64,000 bases of DNA from Mycolicibacterium sp. P9-64 (GCF_008329605.1 NZ_NPKO01000010.1:221357-285356); one strand, 5' to 3'. Shown: positions 1-8,646, numbered from the stretch's first letter. Notes: generated by a model from the letters alone, not told the origin. Numbers and translations are program-made.

Positions 1-486
1 CCCGCCGGTGCGCTGCCCGACCGCGCCGAGGGATTCGGCGACGACATCACCGCCTATCCCGAGTTCATTCGAGAGCACCCCATCGAGACGGTCACCGATA
101 TCCCGCACCTGGAAGACGGTCTGCGTGGGCTCGAGGAGACGCGTCGGATAGACCTCGAGGACTGGATGGACGCGTTGCGTCTGGACGCCGTGATCTTCCC
201 GACGCTCGCAGACGTAGGTCCCGCCGACATGGACGTCGACGAAGCCTCCGCCGATCTCGGTTGGCGCAATGGGGTTTGGGTCGCCAACGGCAACCTGGTG
301 CCCAGACACCTCGGCATCCCGACGGTCAGCGTGCCGATGGGCACCATGGCCGATATCGGGATGCCTGCCGGAATCACCTTTGCAGGGCGCGCTTACGACG
401 ACACCGCCCTACTGACACTCGCCGCGGCGTTCGAAGCCACCGGCATCCGACGGACCACACCACCACGAACACCGAGGATCCCGTGA
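1..486 (+). CDS. Amidase-signature family hydrolase, C-terminal part (start lies before the window)
   Basis: Frame 1 is open from the first base and gives the last 161 residues of an amidase-signature (AS) enzyme, which hydrolyses amides to acid plus ammonia or amine. Visible landmarks are the C-terminal AS strands LRLDAVIFPT, GIPTVSVPMG and GITFAGRAYDD; the catalytic Ser-cisSer-Lys region lies upstream of the window. The TGA stop overlaps the GTG start of the next gene (GTGA), so the two are probably translated together. The substrate cannot be read from this fragment. Family assignment is fairly sure; the real length is unknown. Confidence 0.8.
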   Translation, partial: PAGALPDRAEGFGDDITAYPEFIREHPIETVTDIPHLEDGLRGLEETRRIDLEDWMDALRLDAVIFPTLADVGPADMDVDEASADLGWRNGVWVANGNLVPRHLGIPTVSVPMGTMADIGMPAGITFAGRAYDDTALLTLAAAFEATGIRRTTPPRTPRIP

Positions 487-1532
487 CCGATTACCGAATG
501 CCCGCAGAGTCCGCACCGCAGGAACGCGTCTGGATGGCGTTTCCATGCGAGGGCTATTCGCTCGGCGACAGTGACGCCGAGCGGCACGAGGCCCGTTCGG
601 CGTGGGCCGCCGTCGCGCACGCGATCGCCGAGTTCGAACCCGTGACCATGGTCGTCGACCCAACCGAACGTGAAGTGGCGCAGCGGTATCTGAGCGCCGA
701 CATCGACACCGTCGAGGCGCCCCTCAACGACGCCTGGATGCGCGACATGGGGCCGACGTTCGTGCACGCCGGTGACGGCTCCGTGGCGGCCGTCGACTGG
801 GTGTTCAACGGCTGGGGCGCCCAGGACTGGGCGCAATGGGACCGGGACTCGAAGATCGGCGCCTTCGTTGCCGGGGCAGCAGGTACCCCGGTCGCGGCGT
901 CGCCGATGGTGAACGAAGGCGGCGGCATCCAGGTCGACGGCGAAGGCACCGTGCTGGTCACCGAGACGGTGCAACTGGATCCCGGTCGCAACCCCGGCCT
1001 GACCCGTGCCGACGTCGAGGCCGAACTGGCCCGCGCCATCGGTGCCGAACACGTGGTGTGGCTGCCCCGCGGACTCAGCCGGGACTACAGCCGATTCGGT
1101 ACCCGCGGACACGTCGACATCGTCGCCGCCATCACCTCACCCGGCAGGCTGCTGCTTCACACGCAGGGCGACGGAGCGCATCCGGATCATCTGGTGTGCA
1201 AGGAAATTCGGGCGGTGCTGGAGAGCACTCACGACTCCGCAGGGCGCGAATGGGAGATCGTCGAGATGCCTGCCCCCGAAGTCTTGACTGATGACGACGG
1301 TTTCGTGGACTACAGCTACATCAACCATCTGGTCGTCAACGGAGGCGTGATCGCCTGTGGGTTCGACGATCCGCACGACGCCGAGGCAGCCGCGATCCTC
1401 GCCGAGCAGTACCCCGGTCGGAGCGTGGTGACCGTGGACGCCCGGCCCCTGTTCGAACGCGGTGGCGGGGTGCACTGCATCACGCAGAACCAGCCGGCGA
1501 TCAAATCGCCGTCTGCGTTGCCGCGAGTCTGA
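483..1532 (+). CDS. Agmatine deiminase family protein (PAD_porph fold)
   Basis: 349 residues from the GTG that overlaps the amidase stop. It belongs to the guanidino-group-modifying superfamily whose members hydrolyse agmatine to N-carbamoylputrescine and ammonia. The catalytic set is visible: WMRDMGPTF near residue 83, NEGGGIQVDGEG in mid-protein, the active-site His in GHVDIV (H210) and the nucleophilic Cys in GGGVHCITQNQP (C332). Length fits the family (about 340-370). An upstream ATG in the same frame at 261 lies inside the amidase and has no case as a start. Coupling to an amidase suggests stepwise removal of nitrogen from one substrate, but agmatine itself is not proven; related enzymes act on other guanidines. 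Confidence 0.82.
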   Translation: MTDYRMPAESAPQERVWMAFPCEGYSLGDSDAERHEARSAWAAVAHAIAEFEPVTMVVDPTEREVAQRYLSADIDTVEAPLNDAWMRDMGPTFVHAGDGSVAAVDWVFNGWGAQDWAQWDRDSKIGAFVAGAAGTPVAASPMVNEGGGIQVDGEGTVLVTETVQLDPGRNPGLTRADVEAELARAIGAEHVVWLPRGLSRDYSRFGTRGHVDIVAAITSPGRLLLHTQGDGAHPDHLVCKEIRAVLESTHDSAGREWEIVEMPAPEVLTDDDGFVDYSYINHLVVNGGVIACGFDDPHDAEAAAILAEQYPGRSVVTVDARPLFERGGGVHCITQNQPAIKSPSALPRV

Positions 1533-1571
1533 GTGCTCGCGATCATCTGACAGCGGCTACTTCGTGCTGCG

Positions 1572-2501
1572 TCACCGCGCCACGTCAATGCCCTCGCGGA
1601 CGAGGATCTCGCGGATCGCGGTGATCTCGTGATCCACCAGCGGGAGTAGCGGGTCGGCGCACCGAGGCGATGCGATCACCCCGCGTAGGTACTGGGCGGC
1701 CTTGAAGGCGCCCAATGCTGCTGCAGTGAAACCGATCCGGGACCGGTCGGCGACGTCGATGATCGTGAACAACCGCAGCAGTCTCACCTGCTCGGTGTTC
1801 GCTGCGGACCAGTCGCCCGCGGCGGCCGCCCGACCCAGCCTGACGTAGCCGTCGGGATCGACGTTGCCCAATCCCGGCACCTGTCCGTGGGCGCCGAGTC
1901 GCAGTGCAAGGTCGGCGACGGTCTCCGAGCCGGTGAACACCCTGATGCCGGTATCCGCCGTTGCCAGCAGAATCTGGCGGAAAGCGGTGAGATCGCCGCT
2001 CGAATCCTTCAGACCGGCAATGGTTCCCGAGGCTGCCAACGCCTCGATGGCGCGGCGCGGTAGCCGGGTGTTCGTCGCGCTTGGAATGTCGTAGGCGATG
2101 AGCGGCACGTCGACGGCGTCGGAGATGAGTTGAAAGTGCCTCACCACCTCGTCGGGATGCGGTGCGACGTAGAACGGCCCCGTCGACACGACGGCCGCGG
2201 CACCGCGCTTGGCTGCCGCCCGCGCATGGTCGATGACGCGCGCGGTGCCGGTGTCCACGGCACCTGCGACGACGGGGACCTGACCGCCTGCGACGCTGAC
2301 GGCGATCTCGACGGCCCGGTAGCGCTGTGCGTCGGAGAGCAATGCTGTTTCACCCGACGAGCCGCCGACGAACAGACCGTCGACGCCTGCCGCGATGAGG
2401 AAGCCGCACAGCCGTTCCATCGACGCCGTGTCGACCTCGCCGTCGGGGTCCAGTGGTGTGGTGAGCGGTGGAATGACGCCGCCAAAGGTGTTGGCGTTCA
2501 T
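1572..2501 (-). CDS. Dihydrodipicolinate synthase / N-acetylneuraminate lyase family aldolase
   Basis: 309-residue (beta/alpha)8 class I aldolase. The Schiff-base lysine is in GLKDSSGD (K165), the family Tyr in LIAYDIP, and the substrate carboxylate loop is GGSSGETALL at about residues 46-55. Members make or split 2-oxo acids; lysine-pathway DapA is a less likely role because the gene is the last of a GntR/MFS/lyase cassette rather than of a lysine operon. Its ATG overlaps the MFS stop by four bases (ATGA), indicating translational coupling. Likely a catabolic 2-keto-3-deoxy-acid or sialate-type lyase; the exact substrate is unknown. Confidence 0.85.
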   Translation of the reverse strand: MNANTFGGVIPPLTTPLDPDGEVDTASMERLCGFLIAAGVDGLFVGGSSGETALLSDAQRYRAVEIAVSVAGGQVPVVAGAVDTGTARVIDHARAAAKRGAAAVVSTGPFYVAPHPDEVVRHFQLISDAVDVPLIAYDIPSATNTRLPRRAIEALAASGTIAGLKDSSGDLTAFRQILLATADTGIRVFTGSETVADLALRLGAHGQVPGLGNVDPDGYVRLGRAAAAGDWSAANTEQVRLLRLFTIIDVADRSRIGFTAAALGAFKAAQYLRGVIASPRCADPLLPLVDHEITAIREILVREGIDVAR

Positions 2502-3919
2502 TGGCGAACCGCCACATCATCGGAGGCACTCGCGCCGAGGCGACCGACCCGCTGGGGAACGTCGAAGCCGACGAGGATGGCGATCAGAACGGTGAAGCCG
2601 AGCGTCAGCACCGTCAGCGCGGTGCCAAGGCCGAGCGACGCGGCGACCGATGCACCCATGATGGGGGCGATCGCGCCGCCGAGAGCTCCGACGTTGTAGC
2701 AGAAGCCAAGTCCGCTGGCGCGCACGTTGACGGGAAGGTGGTCGGAGACGAACTTCGGCAGCAGGCCCGAGATTCCCTGGCTGAAGAACTGCAGACCGAA
2801 CAGCAGCACCCACAGCCAGACCACCTCGTCACTGCTGAGCGTGAACACCGGGACGACGAAGAACAGCGAGATGATCAGGCCGAGAACGTATGTGCGCCGC
2901 GTGCCGAGACGGTCGGCCACGATGCCCGAGGTCACCGAGCCCGCCGCGTATCCGAGGCCCGCCCACAGCAGAACGTGCGCCACCTGCGCCGGGTCGAAGT
3001 GCAATTCGGTCTTCAGGTAGGTGGGCAGGAGCGACTGCAGCGGCCAGGAGTACAGGAATGCCGTGAGGACGGTGACGATGAGCATCACGAACATGCCGGT
3101 CTTGTCGGCGGCGAGTTGCCTGGCCAGGACGACGAAGCAGACCGCGGTGACGACGGCCAGGGCGAACACCCACGGGCCTGTCACGGTGCGACTGAAGATG
3201 ACGACCAACACGACGGCGGCGACGACCGAGACCGCGATGTTGGCAAGGCGCCGTTGCGGATTGAAGAGCAGCTGTATCGCGGTGTTCTCGCCGATCTTGC
3301 CCTGCTTGACACCGTCCTCCCACTCCTGCGCCTCGGGCAGCGCGCGCCGCATCCACAGGGCCAAGGCCGCGGGCACCAGGCCGATGAAGAACATCCACCG
3401 CCAACCGAGGCTTGGCACCACCAGCGGGTAGAGCTGGCTGGCCAGCACCGCACCGATCGGATACGCCGACAGCAGTGCTCCACTTGCGCGGTTGCGGAAG
3501 CTCTTCGGCCAGGACTCCATCGCATAGGTCACGCTGGTGGCGTACTCGCCGGCCATACCGACGCCGACGATCGCCCGGAAGGCGAACATCGACCAGTAGC
3601 CCCAGGACAGACCGCAGAGAAAGCTGCCGCCCGCGAAGCACAGGATGCTGATCACCATCGCGCCCTTGCGGCCGAAGCGATCGGCGACTGCACCGAGCAG
3701 TAGACCGCCGAACCATCGTGAGACGAAGGCTGCGCTGACCAGCGTCGCGGCCTGAACCAGGCTGAGGTCGAACTCGTCTGCCAGTTCCGTCAGCACCAGG
3801 GTGATGAGGATGAAGTCGAAGCCGTCCAGCAGGTAGCCCAGCCAGGCGGCCCAGAACTGCTTCCACTGCGTGCGTGTCAACGAGGCGCGGTCGTTGGCCT
3901 CGGTCGGCGGCCTGGTCAT
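2498..3919 (-). CDS. MFS transporter (sialate/aromatic acid:H+ symporter type)
   Basis: 473-residue, 12-segment major facilitator protein. The N-terminal part reads TRTQWKQFWAAWLGYLLDGFDF, with the DGFD motif in helix 1 typical of metabolite:H+ symporters of the NanT/aromatic acid type, and the loop 2-3 motif is GAVADRFGRKG. The ATG at 3919 is preferred over the longer frame to 4030 because GGGGT lies about 8 bases upstream and the extension is cysteine- and arginine-rich, unlike the family. It sits between a GntR regulator and an aldolase in one transcription unit, so it probably imports the compound that the aldolase cleaves. Confidence 0.88.
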   Translation of the reverse strand: MTRPPTEANDRASLTRTQWKQFWAAWLGYLLDGFDFILITLVLTELADEFDLSLVQAATLVSAAFVSRWFGGLLLGAVADRFGRKGAMVISILCFAGGSFLCGLSWGYWSMFAFRAIVGVGMAGEYATSVTYAMESWPKSFRNRASGALLSAYPIGAVLASQLYPLVVPSLGWRWMFFIGLVPAALALWMRRALPEAQEWEDGVKQGKIGENTAIQLLFNPQRRLANIAVSVVAAVVLVVIFSRTVTGPWVFALAVVTAVCFVVLARQLAADKTGMFVMLIVTVLTAFLYSWPLQSLLPTYLKTELHFDPAQVAHVLLWAGLGYAAGSVTSGIVADRLGTRRTYVLGLIISLFFVVPVFTLSSDEVVWLWVLLFGLQFFSQGISGLLPKFVSDHLPVNVRASGLGFCYNVGALGGAIAPIMGASVAASLGLGTALTVLTLGFTVLIAILVGFDVPQRVGRLGASASDDVAVRQ

Positions 3920-3934
3920 GTCTACACCCCAGAA

Positions 3935-3965
3935 CAGATATCGGATATGTGAGAGCGGATATCTG
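3935..3965. promoter_or_regulatory. Candidate GntR operator upstream of the MFS gene
   Basis: An inverted pair CAGATATC (3935-3942) and GATATCTG (3958-3965) separated by 15 bases, with a further GGATAT inside. It lies just 5' of the MFS start and 3' of the GntR gene. A matching CGGATATCAGG occurs upstream of the GntR gene itself. Sequence symmetry is seen; binding by the neighbouring GntR protein is inferred. Confidence 0.5.
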
Positions 3966-4026
3966 GACGCTAGCGCATGACGTAGGTCACAGCAAGGGTT
4001 GGATCGGCAAGGGTGAGCCTGTGGTG

Positions 4027-4698
4027 TCAACCCGGCAGAGTGTCGAGGCTGCGCTGCAGGTCCTCGAAGTGCCGAGCGACTGCCTGCGTCATCGCGGCGC
4101 GATCTCCAGAACGGAGCGCGTCAACGATCGCGGCATGATCTTCGGCGGTGGGCCTGCGCAAATCGAGCACGATGTGATCGGAGGCCTTGCCGAAGATGGT
4201 CCAGAACACGTCGATCAGCTGCAGCACGAAGGGGTTGTGCAGCGGCGCGAACAGCGCTTGGTGGAAGGCGTGGTCGACGTCGGCGGGTACACGGCCGTCC
4301 TCGGCCTCGGCGCGCATTCTGTCGACCAACTCGTCAAGGTGGCGGAGTTCGTCGTCGGTGATCACCTTCGCGACTTCGCCGATGAGCCCTTCCTCGAGGG
4401 CGCGCCGGGTTTGAAGGAGCTGTGCGAGCGGGACGCTGTCTGCCTGCAGGCCGTAGGGCAACTGCTCGATCAGGGGGCCGAAGCTGAACGTGCCGACGAA
4501 CAATCCCTTGCCGCGCCGGACCTCGACCACGCCATGGGCCTCGAGTCGCCGGAGCCCCTCGCGCACCGAGGTCTTCCCGACGTCGAGCAGCGCGGCCAGC
4601 TCGGCTTCCGATGGCAGCGGGTCACCGGGCTTGAGCTTCCTGTCGACGATGTAGGCACGAATGGCGGCGCCGGTCTCATATGACAGCAACGTCCGCAT
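4027..4698 (-). CDS. GntR family transcriptional regulator, FCD (FadR) subfamily
   Basis: 223 residues. Winged-helix DNA-binding domain at about 8-72 (LPSEAELAALLDVGKTSVRE then LRRLEAHGVVEVRRGKGLFV) followed by an FCD effector domain at about 90-215 with the metal-ligand pattern D...H (DVDHAFHQALF) and later H (ARHFEDLQ). FCD regulators usually sense organic acids and are released by them. It is the first gene of a regulator-MFS-aldolase cassette; 107 bases separate its stop from the MFS start and carry GATATC repeats. Probably controls this cassette and itself. Confidence 0.88.
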   Translation of the reverse strand: MRTLLSYETGAAIRAYIVDRKLKPGDPLPSEAELAALLDVGKTSVREGLRRLEAHGVVEVRRGKGLFVGTFSFGPLIEQLPYGLQADSVPLAQLLQTRRALEEGLIGEVAKVITDDELRHLDELVDRMRAEAEDGRVPADVDHAFHQALFAPLHNPFVLQLIDVFWTIFGKASDHIVLDLRRPTAEDHAAIVDALRSGDRAAMTQAVARHFEDLQRSLDTLPG

Positions 4699-4737
4699 CG
4701 GTCCTCCATTGACAGGGTGGCCGCGGCCACGGCCTCT

Positions 4738-4748
4738 CGGATATCAGG
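4738..4748. promoter_or_regulatory. Candidate GntR operator upstream of the GntR gene
   Basis: CGGATATCAGG lies about 40 bases upstream of the GntR start and repeats the GATATC core found in the MFS promoter at 3935-3965. Inferred autoregulatory site. Confidence 0.4.
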
Positions 4749-4806
4749 TAGGTTACCGCGCCCGACGACCACGTAGCGACGGGTGGCGCCGGGCGTGAGC
4801 CCGTAG

Positions 4807-5803
4807 TTAGCGGTGGACGACCACCTTGCCGACCATCCGGCCCGTTTCGACGTCACGGTGGGCCTCCGTCAGTCCGGAGGCGTCGAACGACGGGATCGAC
4901 TTCGTCACGGTGGTGTGCAGCGTGCCTGTGTCGACCAGTTCGGCGGTGCGCGTCAGCAGGCGCTGCTGGGCGATCAGGTCGTAGCCGAACAGCGGCCGCG
5001 TGAACATCAGCTCCCAGTGCCAGGCGATGCTCTTGGCCTTGAGCGCCAGCACATCCAGGCCGGCGGGTTCATCGATGGCGGTGATGTGACCGAACGGACG
5101 CACGACCTCTGCGAACGTCTCGACGTTGTCCTTCGAGTGAGGCGAGAACAGGTAGTCCACTCCGTCTGGTGCGACGTCAAGAGCCTGAGCGCGCAGGTCG
5201 TGATGGTCGATGACGACGTCGGCACCCATCTGCCGAACCCAGTCCTGGGAGTCCGCACGGCTGGCCGTCGCGATCACCCGCACGCCCGTCAGCGCCTTGG
5301 CGAGCTGCACCATCACCGACCCGACACCGCCCGCGGCGCCGAGGACGAGAAGATCTCCCCGCGAATCGCTGGTCAGCCCGAACCGCTCGAACAAGGTCTC
5401 CCACGCGGTGATGGTGGTCAACGGCAAGGCGGCAGAATCCTTGAAGGACAACGACTTCGGCTTCGGTCCGACGATCCGCTCGTCGACGGCCTGCAACTCT
5501 GCATTGCTGCCTTGGCGTGTGATGTCCCCGGCGTACCAGACCTCGTCGCCCGCAGAGAACGTCGTCACCGCAGAGCCGACGGCTTCGACAGTGCCTGCGG
5601 CGTCGTACCCGAAGACGACCGGCGCCGCAGACGGCTCCAGGCTGGCACGCCGTTTGACGTCGACGGGATTGACCGACACGGCGGCTACGCACCAGGAGGT
5701 CGTGCGGCCGCAGTTCGGGGACGTCGATCTGGACGTCCTGCAGTGCATCGCCCGCGGTGAGGGGTTGTCCCACGAACGACCCGACGGCAGCCATGGTGGC
5801 CAT
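4807..5803 (-). pseudogene. Zinc-type alcohol dehydrogenase / quinone oxidoreductase-like protein, frameshifted near the N-terminus
   Basis: Medium-chain dehydrogenase/reductase of the zinc-binding alcohol dehydrogenase (YhdH/quinone oxidoreductase) group. The natural start is the ATG at 5803, with GGAG about 8 bases upstream, giving MATMAAVGSF...LRPHDLLVR. The frame then breaks near 5690: the family continuation VAAVSVNPVDVKRR is found in another frame, in which the rest runs intact to the stop (GYDAAGTVEAVG, nucleotide site LGAAGGVGSVMVQLAK). Adding one CG dinucleotide in GTGCGTAGCC would restore LVRVAAVSVNP. Either a real two-base deletion or a sequencing error. A single 359-residue frame starting at 5886 exists but its first 65 residues do not look like this family. 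It lies downstream of HxlR and TetR genes on the same strand. Confidence 0.75.
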
Positions 5804-5919
5804 TGGTGACTCCTGTCCTGCGGCAGTGCCCGGCCGATGTGCCGAGGGCGGTCGCAGCGTAGGACGGATGTGACGGTTTCCTGCAAGGACGCCTGCTATC
5901 CCTTGGATAGCCATGGAGG

Positions 5920-6288
5920 TCAGGCGGTCGAGCGCTCGACGGCGTCGAGGTGGTGCTCGGCCCACGTGCGCAGCGCCGCCAGCGGCACTGCCGCGCTCTG
6001 CCCGGTCTTGGTGAGCTCGTAGTCCACGCGCGGGGGAACGGCGGCGTACACCCGCCGTTCGACGAGGTCGTAGTCCTCGAGCCGGCGCAGCGTCTTGGTC
6101 AGTGACTTGGGGGTGACGCCTCCGACCCGGCGTTGCAGCTCACCGAACCGCAGAGGCCCGTCGTGCAGCGCTCCGATGATCAACGCGGACCACTTGCTGG
6201 CCAAGACGCCCAACAGGTCTCGGCAGGGACAGTCCGCGTCGTAGACGTCGTGGTTGCCGTGGCGTCCGCTACTACAGGCCGTGCTCAT
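5920..6288 (-). CDS. HxlR family transcriptional regulator
   Basis: 122 residues, a single winged-helix domain typical of HxlR proteins: conserved N-terminal Cys pair (DADCPCRDLLGVLASKW), LRFGELQRRVGGVTPKSLTKTLRRLEDYDLV as recognition region, then RVDYELTKTGQSA for the wing. The cysteines suggest sensing of aldehydes, quinones or oxidants. Its start overlaps the end of the upstream TetR gene by 17 bases, and the dehydrogenase frame follows 116 bases downstream on the same strand, so it probably regulates that enzyme. Confidence 0.88.
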   Translation of the reverse strand: MSTACSSGRHGNHDVYDADCPCRDLLGVLASKWSALIIGALHDGPLRFGELQRRVGGVTPKSLTKTLRRLEDYDLVERRVYAAVPPRVDYELTKTGQSAAVPLAALRTWAEHHLDAVERSTA

Positions 6289-6889
6289 GTCGGGCCCTCT
6301 CTACGAGTGTTGCTTGCGAATCGCGTCCAAGCCCTCGGGGATCGCCCAACTGGGCGCCGATCGAGCCGGAGGCCGCGTGGTCGACGTGGCGCGGCTCCTT
6401 GTCGTCAAGGCCCGTGGCCACCTTCAGGAACGGCCCGAACAGTCGCCAACCCAGCTGCAGGGCTAGGGCGTCGGCCGTGGCTACCCGCGCTGCGTACTCG
6501 TCGTCGTGGTCTTCGCGGGCGGCCGCGACGAGTTGCTCCACGTTGGGAAACCGGTGCTGAAGCTGCCCGACGTCGAATCCGTCCAGCAATGAGCGGGCGA
6601 TGACCTTCCAGCTGCGCTCGGCTCGGGATTCGACCTCTTCGCGTGACGAACCTGCATCGCGGGCGGCCACCAGGTCTTCGGCGAGGTAGTCCAGCACCGA
6701 CGACACGATGGCTTCCTTGTTGCCGATGTGGCGAAAGATCAACCCGGCGTTGACTCCTGAGCGCTCGGCGATGTCACGAAGCGACGTGGCCGCCGGCCCG
6801 CGCTCGGCGAACAGGTCGGCCGCACTCGACAGCACGATGGACCGAGTGCGCGTGCCCGCATCGTCCTTCCGGCCGCTTGCTGTAGTCAC
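6272..6889 (-). CDS. TetR family transcriptional regulator
   Basis: 205 residues from the GTG at 6889; the longer frame to 7015 only adds low-complexity residues antisense to the dioxygenase. TetR N-terminal domain at about 12-58: TRSIVLSSAADLFAERG, SLRDIAERSGVNAGLIFRHIGNKEAI. The C-terminal ligand domain is unassigned. The start codon itself lies within the first of two TGTAGTC/GACTACA inverted repeats shared with the divergent dioxygenase gene, so it probably represses both itself and that gene. Confidence 0.85.
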   Translation of the reverse strand: MTTASGRKDDAGTRTRSIVLSSAADLFAERGPAATSLRDIAERSGVNAGLIFRHIGNKEAIVSSVLDYLAEDLVAARDAGSSREEVESRAERSWKVIARSLLDGFDVGQLQHRFPNVEQLVAAAREDHDDEYAARVATADALALQLGWRLFGPFLKVATGLDDKEPRHVDHAASGSIGAQLGDPRGLGRDSQATLVERARHEHGL

Positions 6890-6898
6890 TCGACTACA
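6881..6898. promoter_or_regulatory. TetR operator 1
   Basis: TGTAGTC-ACTC-GACTACA, perfect 7-base arms. It overlaps the TetR GTG start codon. The same arms recur 24 bases away in operator 2. Confidence 0.72.
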
Positions 6899-6904
6899 GT
6901 AGCT

Positions 6905-6922
6905 TGTAGTCGATCGACTACA
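6905..6922. promoter_or_regulatory. TetR operator 2
   Basis: TGTAGTCGATCGACTACA, a perfect 18-base palindrome between the divergent TetR and dioxygenase genes. With operator 1 it forms a tandem site typical of cooperative TetR binding. Confidence 0.75.
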
Positions 6923-6941
6923 GATGCTCGAGGAGGCCCGA

Positions 6942-7892
6942 ATGACGGACACACTGCAGCACGATGGCCAGCCCGCCGCGCCTGCTCGACGGCAGGTCCC
7001 CGGCTTTCCCGTCACCGTTGGTCCGTTCAGTCACGTTGCAGCCGAACGTGATCGCTTGGCGTCCCTGCACTGGCAGCACTTCGGCGCGGAGCAGGTCGGG
7101 GTGACGCTGGGCGCGCAGATCTCCGGTGTGGACCTCACGCAGCCGCTCAGCGGCGCCGTGCTCGGTGAACTGCGCGCGGCGCTGCACGACTACAAGGTCC
7201 TCTTCTTCAGGGATCAGCAGTTGACCGCGCAGGCGCACGCCGCCCTGGCCCGCCAATTCGGGCCGCTGGAGGTGCATCCGGTGCTGCCGTCCAACGGGTC
7301 GGATCCCGCGTTGGCCCGCTTCCAGAAGGACGCAGGAGTGTCGGGGTACGAAAACGTGTGGCACCACGACGTCACCTGGCGACCTGAACCGTCGATCGCT
7401 GCGATATTGCACGCCATCGACGTCCCCACGATCGGCGGCGACACGTTGTTCTCGGACATGTGCGCCGCCTACGACTCACTCGACGGTGACACCAAGGCCG
7501 AGATCGAACACCTCGACGCGGTCCACGACTTCACGCACGCCTTCGGCGGCATGGTGGCCGAGGCGAAGGTCGCTGAATTGCAGGTGATGCACCCACCCGT
7601 GCGGCACCCGGTGGTGTGCACCCATCCGGTGACCGGCCGCCGCCACCTCTACGTGAACCGCGCGTTCGTCAGCCGCATCGACGGATACTCCGGGCAAGCG
7701 AGCATCGACCTGCTGGATCGTTTGTGTCGCACCGCGGACGCACCCGAACACCAGTGCCGCTTCCGGTGGGCTGCCGACTCCGTCGCGATCTGGGACAACA
7801 GAGCCGTCCAGCACTACGCCGCCAGCGACTACTGGCCCCACGTCCGCGTGATGGAACGTGCGTCCGTGATCGGCCCGCGGCCGCAACGCTGA
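6942..7892 (+). CDS. TauD/TfdA family 2-oxoglutarate-dependent dioxygenase
   Basis: 316 residues. Fe(II)/2-oxoglutarate oxygenase that hydroxylates and so cleaves substrates such as taurine, alkyl sulfates or phenoxyacetates. Iron ligands are the HxD of ENVWHHDVTW and the distal His of DNRAVQHYA; the 2-oxoglutarate-binding Arg is in HVRVMERASV. GVDLTQPLS near the N-terminus is typical of the family. The ATG at 6942 is chosen over 6924 because CGAGGAGG lies 6-8 bases before it. Divergent from a TetR regulator with two operators between them, so inducible expression is likely. The substrate is not evident. Confidence 0.9.
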   Translation: MTDTLQHDGQPAAPARRQVPGFPVTVGPFSHVAAERDRLASLHWQHFGAEQVGVTLGAQISGVDLTQPLSGAVLGELRAALHDYKVLFFRDQQLTAQAHAALARQFGPLEVHPVLPSNGSDPALARFQKDAGVSGYENVWHHDVTWRPEPSIAAILHAIDVPTIGGDTLFSDMCAAYDSLDGDTKAEIEHLDAVHDFTHAFGGMVAEAKVAELQVMHPPVRHPVVCTHPVTGRRHLYVNRAFVSRIDGYSGQASIDLLDRLCRTADAPEHQCRFRWAADSVAIWDNRAVQHYAASDYWPHVRVMERASVIGPRPQR

Positions 7893-7929
7893 CGACCACA
7901 TCGCCAAGCTCACCGATCAAGGAGAAGAA

Positions 7930-8526
7930 GTGCACGAACATCCGCTCAACGCCCCCGAGGCGACGGAGACCGACCGATGGCTGAGGTCCTATTACCTTCT
8001 GCGGGGCGCGGTTTCGCTGTTGTGGGTCGCCGCCGCGCTGGCCGTCGGATCGAAGGCGCCGGTCGTCGCAGGCGCCCTGCTGGTGCTCTATCCCGCATGG
8101 GATGCGCTCGCCAACGTGATCGATGCGCGGCAGAACGGCGGTCTGCGACGCAATCCCACCCAAGCGTTCAACGCTGCGGTCAGTGTTCTGACCACCGCTG
8201 CGGTGGCCATCGCACTCGCCTCGAGCATGAACGCGGTACTCGGCGTGTTCGGCGTATGGGCCGCCATGTCTGGCCTGCTGCAGCTCGCGACGGCCGTTCG
8301 TCGATGGAAACACGCTGGCGCGCAATGGGTGATGATCGTCAGCGGCGCGCAATCCACGGCCGCCGGTGCGATGTTCCTGCTACAGGCCAAGGGTCCGGGC
8401 ACGCCAAGCGTCGCCGACATCGCGCCCTACGCCGCGTTCGGCGCCTTCTACTTCCTGGTGTCCGCTGCCTGGTTGCTCGTGGCCGGTGCGCGGCGCCGAC
8501 GCTCCACCGCCAAGGCGGGTCGCTAG
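7930..8526 (+). CDS. Hypothetical multi-pass membrane protein (DUF308-like)
   Basis: 198 residues from GTG with a strong AAGGAG site. About six hydrophobic segments are visible (around residues 20-40, 45-60, 80-100, 103-125, 135-152, 163-185), in the style of HdeD/DUF308 proteins. It begins 37 bases after the dioxygenase, so it may be co-transcribed. No enzymatic motif is seen; function unknown. Confidence 0.72.
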   Translation: MHEHPLNAPEATETDRWLRSYYLLRGAVSLLWVAAALAVGSKAPVVAGALLVLYPAWDALANVIDARQNGGLRRNPTQAFNAAVSVLTTAAVAIALASSMNAVLGVFGVWAAMSGLLQLATAVRRWKHAGAQWVMIVSGAQSTAAGAMFLLQAKGPGTPSVADIAPYAAFGAFYFLVSAAWLLVAGARRRRSTAKAGR

Positions 8527-8646
8527 CCAGCGTCTCGTCGGCAAAGCGCCGATTCGAGCCGACCGGCCTTTGCGCGGAGATACGCTCCGAAGATCCGTGG
8601 GCAAACGCCCAAGCGACTCGCTGAGTCCCGCTTGAAGGAGCAACAC

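Noticed and set aside
1572..2501. Lysine-pathway DapA as the identity of the DHDPS-family gene
   Set aside because: It is coupled to an MFS carrier and a GntR/FCD regulator, not to lysine genes, which points to catabolism.
2501..3703. A 400-codon plus-strand frame over the MFS gene
   Set aside because: It is fully antisense to a clear MFS transporter and its product is dominated by Asp, Glu, His and Arg repeats with no fold.
4807..5886. Reading the dehydrogenase as an intact 359-residue protein from 5886
   Set aside because: The first 65 residues in that frame do not match the family, while the true N-terminus with a proper ribosome-binding site is in a different frame from 5803.
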